Shown here one piece after another: positions 51,442-59,514 of a DNA stretch of 64,000 nt (positions within the stretch are counted from its first letter, which is position 1; every line of letters begins with the position of its first letter). The DNA lies in the NCBI GenBank assembly GCA_965248255.1, contig CBDFIW010000003.1, positions 1,488,001-1,552,000 of the forward strand. The letters are read 5' to 3'. Below the pieces are notes generated by a model, which saw nothing but the letters and a program-made list of their open reading frames with translations, ran no database searches and was not told the origin of the DNA. The translations under genes were made by a program, and so were the position numbers. This DNA comes from JAKZVK01 sp965248255. GTDB lineage: Bacteria > Acidobacteriota > Terriglobia > Bryobacterales > UBA6623.

Positions 51442-51530
51442 ACATATATAGATGCTCCACACTGTCAAAAAGTGTCATAATAATTTGCGGGATTCAATAG
51501 CTGTGCTGTTCGCAATGATGTTCGTCTCAT

Positions 51531-51786
51531 AGTCTTACTTCTCCTAATGGTTTGATGTCACGGGTTAGTGTTTGGCAAGATTTCCATCGTGGATATCGTA
51601 GCACGGATCGGATATAGGATAGTCGTCTCCCAGCTGCGATGCAATGGTTTTCGCACTGCCAGCGAGGGCGTGTCGCCTTTTAAGGCGAAAGGCTGGGAAC
51701 CGGGGCCGCTGATTTGGCCTCTGTCAGGATTCTGGGGGCAGACCGCGCAAGAAAAGAGCCCCAGAGAAGGTACGGAAGGCCTTCTC
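51531..51786. other. End of duplication B and spacer
   Basis: Up to about 51658 this is the upstream flank of the split gene. The rest holds AGCCCCAGAGAAGG... sequence without a gene. AAGGCGAAAGG...CCTTTTAAGG near 51675-51690 is partly palindromic (CCTTTTAAGG), no T tract. Confidence 0.35.
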
Positions 51787-51788
51787 TA

Positions 51789-52907
51789 GTACTTACTATC
51801 ATAAATAGACGCACTTGTGATAGAATAAGGGCATGGCTAAAAGAGCCACGCCCATCCTTTTGAGTCCTGCTGAGGAACGGACGCTACAGCGCTGGCGACG
51901 GGCCCACAAGACCGAACGGCGTACCGCCGAAAGGGCTCGCATCGTCCTGCTGGCGGCCCAAGGAAAGTCGAACCTGGAGATCGCGGCGCAGTTGGGAACG
52001 CGGCCGGCACGGGTGTCGAAGTGGCGCACCCGCTTTGCCCGCCAACGGCTGGCCGGCTTGGCCGACGAAGCGCGACCCGGCAAGCCGCGGCAATACGACG
52101 CCGCGAGCGAGAAACGCATTCTCAAGAAACTCGATGAATCGCCGCCCAGCGGACAGGCCACTTGGACCGGCCAACTCCTGGCCCAAGCGCTCGGCGAGGT
52201 GAGTGACCAACAAGTCTGGCGCGTGCTGCGCCGCCGGGGCATCTCGCTGCGGCGTCGTCGCAGCTGGTGCCTCTCGACCGATCCCGAGTTTGCCCGTAAA
52301 GCCGCCGACATCGTGGGACTTTACCTGGACCCGCCCGAGAACGCTGTCGTGCTAGCCGTCGACGAAAAGCCCCACATCCAAGCCCTCGAACGCGCTCAGG
52401 GCTGGCTGCGGCTGCCCGACGGCAAGGCCTTGACGGGCTTCAGCCACGGCTACAAACGCCATGGCACAACGACCTTGTTCGCCGCCCTGGAGGTGGCCAC
52501 CGGTCACGTCACGGCTGGTCACTACCAGCGTCGCCGGCGGCGAGAGTTTCTAGACTTCATGAACCAACTGGTGGATCTCTACGAAGGCTTCGAGTTGCAC
52601 GTCGTGCTGGACAATCTCAACACCCACAAGCCGAAACGGGATCGTTGGCTCCAGCGCCACCCCAACGTGCACTTGCACTACACTCCGACCTACGCCTCGT
52701 GGCTGAATCAGATTGAGATCTGGTTCAGTATCCTCAGTCGGCGGGCGTTGCAGGGAGCCAGCTTCACCTCGCCCTACGAAGTACGCGCAGCCATCGACCG
52801 CTTCCTCGAGGCACACAACGAAAACGCCGCCCCTTTCGAATGGACCAAGGCCAGCGTGAGGCAGCGGTCTCTTTCTTACTCATACGCTAACTTATGATCT
52901 TAAGTAC
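51789..52907 (+). mobile_element. Second, unrelated IS630-type element
   Basis: 1119 bp, TA duplications 51787-51788 and 52908-52909. Inverted ends GTACTTACTATCATAA / GTACTTAAGATCATAA, continuing with partial match. Single intact transposase gene in one frame. Confidence 0.92.
51833..52897 (+). CDS. IS630-family transposase, single frame
   Basis: 354 residues from ATG 51833. N-terminal HTH (TAERARIVLLAAQGKSNLEI AAQLGTRPARVSKWRTRF), second HTH (GEVSDQQVWRVLRRRGISLR), and DDE core: Asp in VVLAVDEKPHIQALER, Asp in HVVLDNLNTHK, Glu in ASWLNQIEIWFSIL. Distinct from the four-copy IS630 by sequence, ends and lack of frameshift. Intact catalytic residues. Confidence 0.93.
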   Translation: MAKRATPILLSPAEERTLQRWRRAHKTERRTAERARIVLLAAQGKSNLEIAAQLGTRPARVSKWRTRFARQRLAGLADEARPGKPRQYDAASEKRILKKLDESPPSGQATWTGQLLAQALGEVSDQQVWRVLRRRGISLRRRRSWCLSTDPEFARKAADIVGLYLDPPENAVVLAVDEKPHIQALERAQGWLRLPDGKALTGFSHGYKRHGTTTLFAALEVATGHVTAGHYQRRRRREFLDFMNQLVDLYEGFELHVVLDNLNTHKPKRDRWLQRHPNVHLHYTPTYASWLNQIEIWFSILSRRALQGASFTSPYEVRAAIDRFLEAHNENAAPFEWTKASVRQRSLSYSYANL

Positions 52908-52931
52908 TAGGCGAAAGTGGACCTGCCGCCC

Positions 52932-52972
52932 GGAGTGGCCGTTGGTACTCGATCAAGGGAAGCGGATCTTGG
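52932..52972 (-). pseudogene. 3'-terminal scrap of a sialidase-like gene
   Basis: On the minus strand it reads KIRFP and stop, matching the AKIRFR end of the fragment at 56329; 41 of the bases around it align with only a few differences (shared CGGAGTGGCCG and TCGATCAA-GGAAGCGGATC). The rest of the gene is absent. Confidence 0.45.
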
Positions 52973-53007
52973 AAAGTCCGGGACGGAAAGTCCGGGAAAG
53001 TCCGGGA
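52973..53007. repeat. Three copies of an 11-bp repeat
   Basis: AAAGTCCGGGA at 52973-52983, 52987-52997 and (sharing one base) 52997-53007, followed by CAGGCTACTACTTTT. A related GGGACAGGCT...CTACTTTTT...GCGCTGCTGA stretch recurs at 56050-56095, next to the other sialidase scrap. Confidence 0.6.
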
Positions 53008-53104
53008 CAGGCTACTACTTTTGTTGCTTGGATTCGGCGCGCTGCTGACTAGCGCCTGTGCCCAACAGAATGTCAAGAGACGCGAAACACGGTCTCAGTC
53101 GAGT

Positions 53105-54901
53105 CTACTTCCGAAAACTAGCCGACAACGTTTTCTTCCGAAGGCGAATCGCCGCCGGCGTCACCTCCACCCACTCATCGTCGCGGACAAACTCAATCGC
53201 CTGCTCCAAGTTCAGGGTGCGCGGCGGCACAAGCCGAATGACCTCCTCGGCGTTCGACGAGCGCATGTTCGTCAGCTTCTTCTCGCGAACGATGTTAACG
53301 TTCAGGTCGTTGTCACGGGCATTTTCGCCGATGATCATCCCCTCATAGACCTCCGCCGTGGGGCGAATGAAGATGTCGCCGCGCTCCTGCAAATTGTAGA
53401 TCGCGAAACCGGTCGCTTTGCCGGCCCGGTCGGCCACCAGTGAGCCGGTGGGGCGCGTCGGGATATCGCCCTGCCATTCGATGTATCCCGCGAAGAGGGA
53501 GTTCAGGATGGCGGTGCCCTTCGTGTCGGTCAAAATCTCGCTCCGCAGTCCGATGAGGCCGCGCGAGGGGATCTCGAATTCGATGCGGGCGCGGCCGGAG
53601 CCGTGATTGACCATCTTCGACGTCTTGGCTTTGCGCGAGCCGAGCTGCTCCATCACAACGCCGATGAACTCTTCGGGGCAATCAACGGTGAGGTGCTCAA
53701 GAGGTTCGTGGAGCTTGCCGTCGATCTGCTTGGTGAGGATCTCGGGCTTGCCGACCATCAGCTCGAAGCCTTCACGGCGCATGGTCTCGACGAGAATTGC
53801 GAGTTGCAGTTCACCACGCCCGGAGACCCGGAACGAGTCGGGGCCCTCGCCGTCTTCGACGCGAATCGAAACGTTGGTCAGCAGCTCTTTGTCGAGCCGG
53901 TCGCGGATATTCCGGGACGTCACATAACGGCCTTCGCGGCCCGCGGCCGGCGAGGTGTTGACGGCAAAGGTCATCGCGATCGTCGGCTCGTCGATTTGGA
54001 TGTGTGGCAGTGGGCGTGGATCTTCCGGGTCGCTGACGGTTTCGCCGATCGTGATGCCCTCAACCCCGGCGATCGCGAGAACGTCGCCGGGACGGGCTTC
54101 AGTTTCTTCGACTCGTTTGAGCCCTTCGAAGGAGTACATCTTGGTTATGCGCGTTTTCTCGACCGAGCCGTCGAGCTTGCAGATCGATACTTCGTCGCCC
54201 TGACGGAGTGTGCCGGCGAGGACCCGGCCGATGGCCATCCGCCCGAGGTAGTCGCTGTAGTCGAGATTGGCGACCAGCAACTGGAGCGGCGCACCCGCGT
54301 CCCCTTCGGGCGCCGGCAGGTGATCGACGATGGTTTCAAACAGAGGACGCAGATCGGATGAGTCGTCGTTCGGGTCGCGTTTCACGACACCGTCGCGGGC
54401 GACAGCGTAGAGCACCGGAAAGTCCAATTGGTTTTCGCTGGCGTCGAGATCGATGAAAAGGTCGTAGACCTCGTCGAGGACCTCTTCAATGCGAGCGTCG
54501 GGACGGTCGATCTTGTTGATCACGACAATCGCGGTGAGCCGCGCCTCGAACGCCTTCATCAGGACGTAGCGGGTCTGCGGCAGCGGCCCTTCGCTGGCGT
54601 CGACGAGGAGCATGACGCCGTCGACGATTTTGAGAGCACGCTCGACTTCGCCGCCGAAGTCGGCGTGACCCGGCGTATCAACGATGTTGATTTTGGTCTT
54701 GCCGAAGCGGACGCCGGTCGTTTTGGCAAGGATGGTGATGCCGCGCTCGCGCTCGAGTTCACCAGAGTCGAGCGCGCGGTCGGCGACCTGTTCCCGGGGC
54801 CCGAAGACACCGCTCTGGCGGAACATGGCGTCGACGAGAGTGGTTTTGCCGTGGTCGACGTGCGCGATGATGGCGATGTTGCGGATGTGCTGGTTGTGCA
54901 T
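53105..54901 (-). CDS. typA: Ribosome-associated GTPase TypA/BipA
   Basis: 598 residues, close to the usual 600-610. Translational GTPase domain: AHVDHGKTT (G1, residues 14-22), RGITILAKTT (G2), DTPGHADF (G3), NKID (G4). Then the EF-Tu domain 2, and TypA-specific C-terminal part: SGRGELQLAILVETMRREGF E, NHGSGRARIEFEIPSRGLIG LRSEILTDTKGTA and NIVREKKLTNMRSSNAEE. Binds the ribosome under stress or cold and aids 50S assembly. IS630 copy 4 lies 48 bp upstream of its start codon. Confidence 0.97.
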   Translation of the reverse strand: MHNQHIRNIAIIAHVDHGKTTLVDAMFRQSGVFGPREQVADRALDSGELERERGITILAKTTGVRFGKTKINIVDTPGHADFGGEVERALKIVDGVMLLVDASEGPLPQTRYVLMKAFEARLTAIVVINKIDRPDARIEEVLDEVYDLFIDLDASENQLDFPVLYAVARDGVVKRDPNDDSSDLRPLFETIVDHLPAPEGDAGAPLQLLVANLDYSDYLGRMAIGRVLAGTLRQGDEVSICKLDGSVEKTRITKMYSFEGLKRVEETEARPGDVLAIAGVEGITIGETVSDPEDPRPLPHIQIDEPTIAMTFAVNTSPAAGREGRYVTSRNIRDRLDKELLTNVSIRVEDGEGPDSFRVSGRGELQLAILVETMRREGFELMVGKPEILTKQIDGKLHEPLEHLTVDCPEEFIGVVMEQLGSRKAKTSKMVNHGSGRARIEFEIPSRGLIGLRSEILTDTKGTAILNSLFAGYIEWQGDIPTRPTGSLVADRAGKATGFAIYNLQERGDIFIRPTAEVYEGMIIGENARDNDLNVNIVREKKLTNMRSSNAEEVIRLVPPRTLNLEQAIEFVRDDEWVEVTPAAIRLRKKTLSASFRK

Positions 54902-55005
54902 GGGGGTGGACGACGAAGGGCGACGGAATGAGCCTCCTCCTTCAGCCTATTGAATCCCGCAAATTATTATGACACTTTTTGACAGTGTGGAGCATCTATA
55001 TATGT

Positions 55006-55533
55006 ATGGGCAACCCCAAAGGTGTGAAGCGGGATTTCAAGGCGCTGGAGAAGCGCCGTTTCGAAGCGATGCGGCTGCTCCACCAAGGCCACAATCAGTC
55101 CGAGACGGCGAGACGGCTGAACGTCGCTCGCCAAACCGTCAGTGAGTGGCGGCGGCAATACCGCGAGCAGGGTGCGGCCGGACTCCGCCAGGCCGGGCGC
55201 GCCGGACGCAAGCCGCTCCTCGATGCCGCACAACGCGAACGCCTGACGTCGCTGCTGCTGGAAGGCCCGGAAGCCCACGGCTTCCCAACGCCCCTGTGGA
55301 GCTGTCCGCGGGTGGCTCGGCTGACCGGAGACGAGTTCGGGGTCGCATACCACGCAGGCCACGCCTGGAAGATCCTGCGAGCGCTCGACTGGAGCCCGCA
55401 ACGCCCGGCCGGAAAGGCGCGCGAGCGCAACGAAGAGCGGATCCGCACCTGGAAGCGCAAGACCTGGAAGCGCATTAAAAAAAAGCCCAAAACGAAGGCC
55501 GTACGCTCGTCTTCATCGACGAAAGCGGATTGA
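55006..55533 (+). CDS. IS630 transposase N-terminal part (copy 4)
   Basis: From ATG 55006. The slippery A-AAA-AAG lies at 55479-55485. A possible hairpin (CGC TCGTC / GACGA AA GCG) starts 18 nt downstream, further away than usual for stimulatory structures. Same DNA-binding half as copy 2. Confidence 0.88.
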   Translation: MGNPKGVKRDFKALEKRRFEAMRLLHQGHNQSETARRLNVARQTVSEWRRQYREQGAAGLRQAGRAGRKPLLDAAQRERLTSLLLEGPEAHGFPTPLWSCPRVARLTGDEFGVAYHAGHAWKILRALDWSPQRPAGKARERNEERIRTWKRKTWKRIKKKPKTKAVRSSSSTKAD

Positions 55534-56021
55534 GTCAGAAGCCGCATCGCTGCCGCACCTGGGCGCCACGTGGCCAAACACCGGTGCTGCAGTTTAACTT
55601 CAACTGGGAGAAGCTTTCCGTCTCGGCGGGGCTGACGCTGCGTAACTTCTACTTCCGGCTCTATCCCGGTGCGATCGGCAAAGAGCAAGTGACCGACTTT
55701 CTCAAGGCGTTGGCACGTCATATCGATCGCCCGCTGCTGATCGTCTGGGATCGGCTGCCGGCGCACCGTAGCCGCCTGGTGCAAGAGTTCATCGAACTCT
55801 CCGAAGGCCACATCGCAACCGAGTACTTGCCACCCTATGCGCCGGAGTTGAATCCGGTGGAATACATCTGGGCTTACTGGAAGCAGCACGAGTTGCCGAA
55901 CGTCTGTCCGAAAGACTACGGCGAGCTGAACGAGCGGGCCCGCAAGGCACTCCGCCGCATGTACCGCAAACCGCGTTTGATCACGGCCTTCTGGAAACAG
56001 TCTTCTCTTTGTTTTGACTGA
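55530..56021 (+). CDS. IS630 transposase catalytic part (copy 4)
   Basis: Catalytic half in the -1 frame, overlapping the first by 4 nt. Differs from the others only by Val to Ala at the LxRHID position. Confidence 0.88.
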   Translation: MSQKPHRCRTWAPRGQTPVLQFNFNWEKLSVSAGLTLRNFYFRLYPGAIGKEQVTDFLKALARHIDRPLLIVWDRLPAHRSRLVQEFIELSEGHIATEYLPPYAPELNPVEYIWAYWKQHELPNVCPKDYGELNERARKALRRMYRKPRLITAFWKQSSLCFD

Positions 56022-56045
56022 CTCTATATTATGCGGGAGTCAATA

Positions 56046-56328
56046 GGTTGTCAGGGACAGAGGGACAGGCTGGACAGACTCCTACTTTTTGCGCTGCTGA
56101 GCAAAGTACCCATCAGTTAGTCACAGAACTCTCAATTTTCATCCCCCTCATTCCACGCCACTTACCACACGCGACCCTCCTCCAACCCCGCCGTACCCTG
56201 AAAGTGGAGCCCGTCGGTCCCTTGACGGCCCAACGGTTGAACGGTGCAACCGCTCAACGGCCAACCCGATCAACCGCGCAACGCTCCCAGGAGGAACAAT
56301 CCCATGACGGAGTGGCCGCGGCAGTCGA
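56046..56328. other. Non-coding, repeat-derived stretch
   Basis: Begins with the GGGACAGG...CTACTTTTTGCGCTGCTGA motif also found near 53000. The later part is rich in short AACGG/CAACC direct repeats (56225-56285). No gene. Confidence 0.4.
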
Positions 56329-56808
56329 TCAACGGAAGCGGATCTTGGCGAGGTAGATGCTGGTTTTTTCCTCGTGGGATGAATAGTAGCTCATCCACAG
56401 AAGATTATCGTGCCAGACCATGCCGGGATAGCTGTTGTCGCCTCCGCTCGGCAGGGTCAGGACCGGCTCGTAGCTTTCGGGCGTCATCCGGGCGAGCACC
56501 GTCGTGGCCCCATCTTCGTGATAGCGGCGCGCGCTGGCCCACAGTCCGCCGTCGGGCAGGCGGATGAAGTTCGGTCCGCCGATGCTGTACTTCATTCTGT
56601 GAAACTGCCGCCACTTGTAGGGCGGGCGGCTGCGACCGATCCAGCCCGGGCGGACCAGGGTGATCATTTCGTCGTCGGGCATGAAGCGGAGGGTGGTCTC
56701 GCTGACTCCGGCCGCCATGAACTCGGTGACGTAGTCCCACTCGAGGCCGTCGGTGGTGGTGTAGAGAAAGCCCCGGCGCGTCCGCTTGCCTGCGTTGAGC
56801 TTGGAGAG
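56329..56808 (-). pseudogene. C-terminal fragment of a sialidase-like propeller protein
   Basis: 160 codons with no start: LSKLNAGKRTRRGFLYTTTD GLEWDYVTEF, GGPNFIRLPDGGLWASARRY H, LPSGGDNSYPGMVWHDNLLW MSYYSSHEEKTSIYLAKI. These are the last two blades of an exo-sialidase/BNR-type beta-propeller. Upstream, a stop codon (TGA 56809-56811) and unrelated sequence follow at once, so the N-terminal two thirds are lost. No catalytic residues can be assigned to the surviving part. Confidence 0.75.
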
Positions 56809-56869
56809 TCAGCAGCCGACGCCCTCAGGGGCGCTTTGCTAGAATCCTGAGGCAGTCCGGGAGGGCACG

Positions 56870-58030
56870 ATGAAGCGACGATCCTTCTTGCATGCAAGCT
56901 TGGCCGGCTTGGCGGCCACGGCGTCGGCCAAACAGAAAAAGTATCGCGTTGGCGTGATCGGCGACACCGGCCACGGCAACTACGGCCACGGGCTCGACAC
57001 CGTGTGGCAGGCCTTCGACTTCACCGACGTGGTCGCGGTCGCGGACCCCGACGACGAGGGCCGCGCCAAAGGCAAAGAGCGCACGGGGGCGAAGCACGAC
57101 TACCGCGACTACCGCGAGATGCTCGACAAAGAGAAGCCCGACATCGTCGCCATCGGTCCCCGTTGGCTCGATCAGCGGGTGGCGATGACAACGGCGGTCG
57201 CGAATGCCGGCTGCCACATCTTTCATGAGAAGCCCTTCGCGCGCAGCCTGACGGACGCCGATCAGATGGTAGAAGCCATCGAGCGGAACAAGGTGAAGGT
57301 CCAAATGGCGCACCAGATGCGCACGTCGCCGTTCGTCACCCGTGTCAAGGAGATGATCGAAGCGGGTGAGATCGGCATGATCCAGGAGGTACGCGGACGC
57401 GGCAAGGAGGACCGGCGCGCCGGCGGCGAGGACTTAATGGTGCTGGGTTCCCATATCTGCGACATGATGCGGCACTTTTTGGGCGATCCGAAGTGGGTCT
57501 TCTCCCACGTGACCGACGACGGACAAGAGATCGGCCGGCGGCACGTCCGTGAGGCGACCGAGCCGATTGGCCCGATAGCAGGCAACCAGATCGCGGCGGT
57601 TTTCGGCTTCGACAACGGCATTCATGCGTACTTCGGGTCGAAGGCCAGCGATCAGACGCACAGCAATCGCTTCGGCACATGGTTCTACGGCAGCAAGGGT
57701 GTGATTTTCATGCCCAACTCGATCTATCCGCGGGGTCAGCCTTACATCCTGCGCTCACCGGGTTGGTTGCCGGATGAGAAGTACCACTGGGAGAAGATCG
57801 AGGTGCAACCGCCGACGGGAGGCCGCTTTCAAGCCGAAGGCCGCGCCTTGGCCAACGCCATGCTCGTCGACGATCTGCTTGACGCGATCGAGCACGACGG
57901 CAAGCCGATCTGCAGTGAGCACGATGGCCGCTGGACGACTGAGATGATCACATCGGTATATCGGTCGCAGAAGACTGGCGCTCGAGTGGATCTGCCTCTC
58001 AAGGATCGGCGACATCCGCTGGACGCCTGA
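56870..58030 (+). CDS. Gfo/Idh/MocA-family oxidoreductase, Tat-exported
   Basis: 386 residues. Short export signal (MKRRSFLHASLAGLAATASA). NAD(P)-binding Rossmann part: YRVGVIGDTGHGNYGHGL, VVAVADPDDEGR, and the family EKP motif in CHIFHEKPFARSLTDADQM. The C-terminal catalytic half contains GGEDLMVLGSHICDMMRHFL GD (the His of the usual D-x3-H motif). Substrate probably a sugar or sugar derivative; cofactor bound before export. Precedes the enolase-superfamily gene by 60 nt in the same direction, suggesting a shared sugar-acid pathway. Confidence 0.9.
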   Translation: MKRRSFLHASLAGLAATASAKQKKYRVGVIGDTGHGNYGHGLDTVWQAFDFTDVVAVADPDDEGRAKGKERTGAKHDYRDYREMLDKEKPDIVAIGPRWLDQRVAMTTAVANAGCHIFHEKPFARSLTDADQMVEAIERNKVKVQMAHQMRTSPFVTRVKEMIEAGEIGMIQEVRGRGKEDRRAGGEDLMVLGSHICDMMRHFLGDPKWVFSHVTDDGQEIGRRHVREATEPIGPIAGNQIAAVFGFDNGIHAYFGSKASDQTHSNRFGTWFYGSKGVIFMPNSIYPRGQPYILRSPGWLPDEKYHWEKIEVQPPTGGRFQAEGRALANAMLVDDLLDAIEHDGKPICSEHDGRWTTEMITSVYRSQKTGARVDLPLKDRRHPLDA

Positions 58031-58090
58031 GCAACCGGTCTGATTTTCAGCAGACATGTCAGGCATCAGCCTCAACCAGAGAGCACCTCA

Positions 58091-59344
58091 ATGAGACGCA
58101 GACACTTCCTGAAGAATGCCGGATTGGCTTCAGCTTCGGCTGCCGCGCCGCTGGCCGCCGCCGCCATGCAAGCGCCCGCGCCCATGGGCGACAAGCCGGC
58201 CATCAAAATCACCGACATCAAGACGTTCCTGGTCTGGAGCGGGGGGCGCAACTGGGTCTACGTCAAAGTGCTGACCGACCAGGGGATTCATGGCATCGGC
58301 GAGGCCTACTCCTGCGGTCCTGACGAGGCGACCGTCAAGGTGATCGAAGATTACAAGCTCTGGCTGGTGGGGCAGGACCCCCGCAACATTCAATACCTGT
58401 GGGACCTGATGTACAACACGACCCGCTTCCCCGGGGGCTCGGTCGTCACATCCGCCATGAGCGGCATCGAGCACGCCCTTTGGGACATCGCCGGCAAGGC
58501 GGCCGGGCTGCCTTGCTGGGCGCTACTGGGCGGCCGGGTACGCCAGAAGGTCCGTGTCTACCAGAGCATCGGCGGGGGCAACCCTACCGAAGCGGCCGAG
58601 AATGCCAAACAACTGATCGAGAAATACGGCTACACAGCGGTGAAGATGTCTCCGCACAACCGCGATGACAACCAAATGCCTTACAACATGGTGACCCGCA
58701 TCGCCGGCCAGCGCGTGGGTGCGGTGCGTGAGGCCGTCGGTCCCGACGTTGACATCGGGGTGGACATCCACGCGCGTTACTTCGAGGTGCAGCGCGCCAT
58801 TCGCGTGGCGCGGGAGATCGAGCCCTTCTACCCATTCTGGCTCGAGGAACCGATTCGGCCCGAGAACTTCGACGCCATGAAGAAGCTGGCTGATCACGTT
58901 AACATCCCGCTGGCGAGCGGAGAGTGCAACTACACCAAGTACGAATTCCGTGATCTGATCAACATTCAGGCGCTCGACATCATCCAGCCCGACATCTGTG
59001 TCTGCGGCGGCATCATGGAGATGAAGAAGATCGCCGCCATGGCCGAGGCGCAGTACATCGTGGTGGCGCCGCATAACCCCATGAGTCCCCTAGCGACGGC
59101 GGTCAACATTCACTTCGCCGCGTCCACGCCGAACTTCCTCATCCTGGAGTACAGAGCCCCCGACCGAGGGGCCTCCAAGGACGTCCTCAAAGAGCCCATC
59201 ATGGTCAAAGACGGCTACGTGGAGATCCCCAATAAACCCGGTTGGGGCGTCGAGTTGAATGAGGAGGCCTTCCCCAGCATGCCGCCGCGGCCATGGAAGC
59301 GCGGCACCGCCTATCGGGCGGACGGCTCGGTGGCGTTTATCTAA
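58091..59344 (+). CDS. Enolase-superfamily sugar-acid dehydratase, Tat-exported
   Basis: 417 residues. Signal RRRHFLKNAGLASASAAAPL. Mandelate racemase/muconate lactonising fold of the D-galactonate/mannonate-dehydratase type: N-terminal capping domain (IKTFLVWSGGRNWVYVKVLT DQGIHGIGEAYS), barrel with metal ligands Asp in DIGVDIHARY, Glu in FWLEEPIRPEN and Glu in PLASGECNYTK; His in YIVVAPHNPMSPL is the likely acid/base. Dehydrates an aldonic acid; the precise substrate is not readable from sequence. Linked with the oxidoreductase upstream. Confidence 0.9.
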   Translation: MRRRHFLKNAGLASASAAAPLAAAAMQAPAPMGDKPAIKITDIKTFLVWSGGRNWVYVKVLTDQGIHGIGEAYSCGPDEATVKVIEDYKLWLVGQDPRNIQYLWDLMYNTTRFPGGSVVTSAMSGIEHALWDIAGKAAGLPCWALLGGRVRQKVRVYQSIGGGNPTEAAENAKQLIEKYGYTAVKMSPHNRDDNQMPYNMVTRIAGQRVGAVREAVGPDVDIGVDIHARYFEVQRAIRVAREIEPFYPFWLEEPIRPENFDAMKKLADHVNIPLASGECNYTKYEFRDLINIQALDIIQPDICVCGGIMEMKKIAAMAEAQYIVVAPHNPMSPLATAVNIHFAASTPNFLILEYRAPDRGASKDVLKEPIMVKDGYVEIPNKPGWGVELNEEAFPSMPPRPWKRGTAYRADGSVAFI

Positions 59345-59514
59345 GTCCGAACCGCTGTCCTCGCTGCCGTTGCCGGTTATTTGGACCGAGCCGCCTGGGA
59401 CCGCTGCCAATGCACGCCGCACGGAAGCGTAAACACTTTCCGTAACCCTGCCACGCCGGTCCGGATCCCTCCTGGTGGCTATAATCAAGGGATTCGTAGC
59501 CCTTTCGGGTCCTG

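Larger units (their letters stand above)
50404..51497 (-). mobile_element. IS630-family element, copy 3
   Basis: 1094 bp, TA duplications 50402-50403 and 51498-51499, same ends and 8-A slippery site as copy 2. The ancestral TA is visible in paralogue A (GCCTAGCTGTGC near 47764). One private protein change (HAGHVWKI instead of HAGHAWKI). Confidence 0.94.
49928..51530 (-). pseudogene. Secreted protein paralogue B, split by IS630 copy 3
   Basis: Reading the minus strand, ATG 51528-51530 and the first eleven codons (as in paralogue A, MRRTSLRTAQL) are followed by the IS, after which GLIVVLTLTLFMARSAFG and the rest of the protein resume and end at 49928. The mature part is close to paralogue A (SADVVVHNPCRESVAKVELK, ATRRHIRLRLRTTC) and otherwise intact, so the insertion is recent. 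The insertion lies inside the signal peptide and abolishes it. Confidence 0.88.
49759..51658. repeat. Segmental duplication, copy B, interrupted by IS630 copy 3
   Basis: Homologous to 47087-47935 on both sides of the IS630: the left part (49759-50403) carries the 3' flank and most of the secreted-protein gene, the right part (51498-51658) the start codon region and upstream flank. Copies A and B are separated by the IS1202-like element. Confidence 0.85.
54950..56043 (+). mobile_element. IS630-family element, copy 4 (opposite orientation)
   Basis: 1094 bp, TA duplications 54948-54949 and 56044-56045, 8-A slippery site. The transposase points away from typA. One private protein change (LARHID instead of LVRHID). 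Confidence 0.94.

Noticed and set aside
53603..54361. 252-codon plus-strand open frame over typA
   Set aside because: Antisense shadow of a highly conserved gene.
54979..55002. TTGACA and TATATA inside the IS630 end as a transposase promoter
   Set aside because: Spacing is 12 bp, too short for a standard sigma-70 promoter.
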